Assembly (NCBI GenBank): GCA_947628435.1 | Contig: CANQZW010000001.1 | Span: 76,013 to 134,916 of the forward strand | Direction of reading: 5' to 3' | Origin: an uncultured Bacilli bacterium | GTDB taxonomy: Bacteria > Bacillota_I > Bacilli_A > RF39 > UBA660 | Length of the DNA stretch: 58,904 nucleotides | Shown: piece by piece, positions 57,321 through 58,904 of the stretch | Layout of the letters: the number at the start of each line of letters is the position of its first letter | Numbering within the stretch: position 1 is the first letter of the stretch | Program-made: the position numbers and the translations under genes | Notes under the pieces: model-generated | What the model was told of the DNA's origin: nothing | The model's input: only the letters and a program-made list of their open reading frames with translations | Databases searched by the model: none

Positions 57321-57635
57321 CTAAAATTTCTTTCTTTTGATAAATATTCTAATAACGTAGTATAAAAATATTGCCATTATTACAACATATGCAAATATTA
57401 AAACGGTTTGGAATATTCCGCTAGTATAATTTCTAATAACTCCTGGTACTGAAGATGGTATATAAGAATTAATAAGTGAAACTATATTCTTACTTGGTAT
57501 ATAACCTTTTATTATGTTAAGGATTCTAAATATAATATCTATCATACCAAAACCAAATATATATGTTTGAAACCTTTTTGAATAAATTAAAACAAATACA
57601 ATAAATGCTATTAAAACGATTAAATCTATGTACAT
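57321..57635 (-). CDS. Hypothetical membrane protein (about 104 aa)
   Basis: Several hydrophobic helices; ORF with RBS. Confidence 0.6.
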   Translation of the reverse strand: MYIDLIVLIAFIVFVLIYSKRFQTYIFGFGMIDIIFRILNIIKGYIPSKNIVSLINSYIPSSVPGVIRNYTSGIFQTVLIFAYVVIMAIFLYYVIRIFIKRKKF

Positions 57636-57788
57636 TATAAATACCTCCATATACTATAAAAATAATAACACAATATTTAAAATGTTACAAATACATAAAC
57701 TTACTTTGTGTAAACATAAAATAATATTATTTTTTATAATAATATTTATTTAAAAAAAACTGAATAACTCAGTTTTAAAAAATATATA

Positions 57789-58676
57789 TTATATTTCAAT
57801 TAATTCATAGTCAGTAGAACCTAAACCTAATTTTTCGGCATAAGGTAAAATCTCTCTTCCAAGCTGCCTATCAATTCTTTCTTGTAATTTTTTAGCACCT
57901 TTTTCCTTACTATTCCATACAAGATCTATAAAAGCTTGATCAACTGCAACAGGATCTAAGGAAGCAACTATTCCTAAATCATTCATAACTGGTTCAGACT
58001 GATTTGCATCACAATCACAATCAACTGATAAGTAATTCATAACAGCTATATAAACAATTTGTTTATTATTTTCTTGTAGATAATCTGCAACTGCTTTTGA
58101 AGCTTCTGCCATAGACTCAATAAAGTCAATTTGCTTATACGGTCTTGTCCATGCTGTTGTTGGATTTTCATCTTGTCCGCAGCTATGAATATAAGCTTTG
58201 CCATTACGAGATGCAATTCCAATTGACTGGTTTTTTAAGCAAGCTCCAAATCCTCCCATCATATGACCTTTAGCATGTGCTAAATTAATAATAGAATCAT
58301 ACTTTTCAAAGTTTTTACCAACTATATCATACTTCAAATGTTTACCATTTTTAACAGGAATTTTAAATTCACCATCAGCATCCATAATATCTACATCTGC
58401 AAATGATGTAAACCCATGCTTTTTTGCGACCTTCATATGATCTTCTTTAGTATTTCTAGCACCATCGTAGGCTGTATTACATTCTATAATTGTTCCGTTT
58501 AATTTTTTTACTAAAGGTCCAATCAAATCAGCCTTTAAATATCCTTTTGAGCCATCTTCACCAGTTGATACTTTTACTCCAACTTTCCCTTTTAATTCAA
58601 CACCTAACATCTCATATATTCTTATTAAATTTTCTGGTGTTATATTCTTTGTAAAATAAACCTTTGATTTTCTCAT
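57789..58676 (-). CDS. DUF362-domain protein
   Basis: VGVKVSTGEDGSKGYLKADLIGPLVKKLNGTIIECNTAYDGARNTKEDHMKVAKKHGF, INLAHAKGHMMGGFGACLKNQSIG, DCDCDANQSEPVMNDLGIVASLDPVAVDQAFIDLV. Confidence 0.88.
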   Translation of the reverse strand: MRKSKVYFTKNITPENLIRIYEMLGVELKGKVGVKVSTGEDGSKGYLKADLIGPLVKKLNGTIIECNTAYDGARNTKEDHMKVAKKHGFTSFADVDIMDADGEFKIPVKNGKHLKYDIVGKNFEKYDSIINLAHAKGHMMGGFGACLKNQSIGIASRNGKAYIHSCGQDENPTTAWTRPYKQIDFIESMAEASKAVADYLQENNKQIVYIAVMNYLSVDCDCDANQSEPVMNDLGIVASLDPVAVDQAFIDLVWNSKEKGAKKLQERIDRQLGREILPYAEKLGLGSTDYELIEI

Positions 58677-58766
58677 TTAAACATTCACCTCTATTATATT
58701 ATAACATAAATAACAAAGCCTAATGCATTTAAAAATATAAACAAAATAAAATTTTTTAAGTATTTT

Positions 58767-58794
58767 AAAACCTGAACTTTATTGTTCAGGTTTA
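58767..58794. terminator. Intrinsic terminator
   Basis: aaaacctgaactttattgttcaggttt. Confidence 0.75.
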
Positions 58795-58844
58795 TTATCA
58801 ATATGGTGCTCTAAAGGAAGAAGTACGACAACTTTTTAAAGCAC

Positions 58845-58904
58845 TTATTCTTTAATTTGTTCCTCATAAATAATATCATCTGCTGAATCAAAAGCAGGAC
58901 AATC
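58845..58904 (-). CDS. C-terminus of a gene running off the right edge (unidentified)
   Basis: Minus frame DCPAFDSADDIIYEEQIKE*. Confidence 0.45.
   Translation of the reverse strand, partial: DCPAFDSADDIIYEEQIKE

Overview
The window is an AT-rich chromosomal segment from a spore-forming, Firmicutes/Bacilli-type bacterium with a small genome. It is mostly housekeeping. Transcribed mainly on the minus strand are a suf Fe-S assembly operon, the ftsY-ylxM-ffh SRP cluster, a rimP-nusA-ylxR-infB-rbfA ... truB-rpsO-pnp translation operon, tex, mnmA, cinA-like and ppa. Also present are rnj, a RodA/FtsW protein, mscL, xth, seven tRNA genes and several spore-coat or sporulation-type small proteins (CotD-like, CotY/CotZ-like, YjcZ-like x2, CotF-like). 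There is no CRISPR array, IS element or recognisable prophage. The best candidates for undescribed biology are: (1) a GNAT acetyltransferase / Ser-Thr-kinase-like / C-terminal TM fusion next to a 685-aa coiled-coil protein, inserted between rbfA and truB; (2) a split COG3580/COG3581/COG1924-type activase trio with translationally coupled genes; (3) a membrane-anchored PTS-EIIB-like domain lacking the catalytic Cys, next to an orphan histidine kinase and a spore-coat gene; (4) a RimP cut at its domain boundary; (5) a suf operon with an extra unknown gene and a half-length SufD; (6) a lone LLH-type holin beside spore-coat-like genes; (7) rare UGA stops that are all backed up by a nearby in-frame TAA/TAG. 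All assignments come from reading motifs and gene order. No database search was run.
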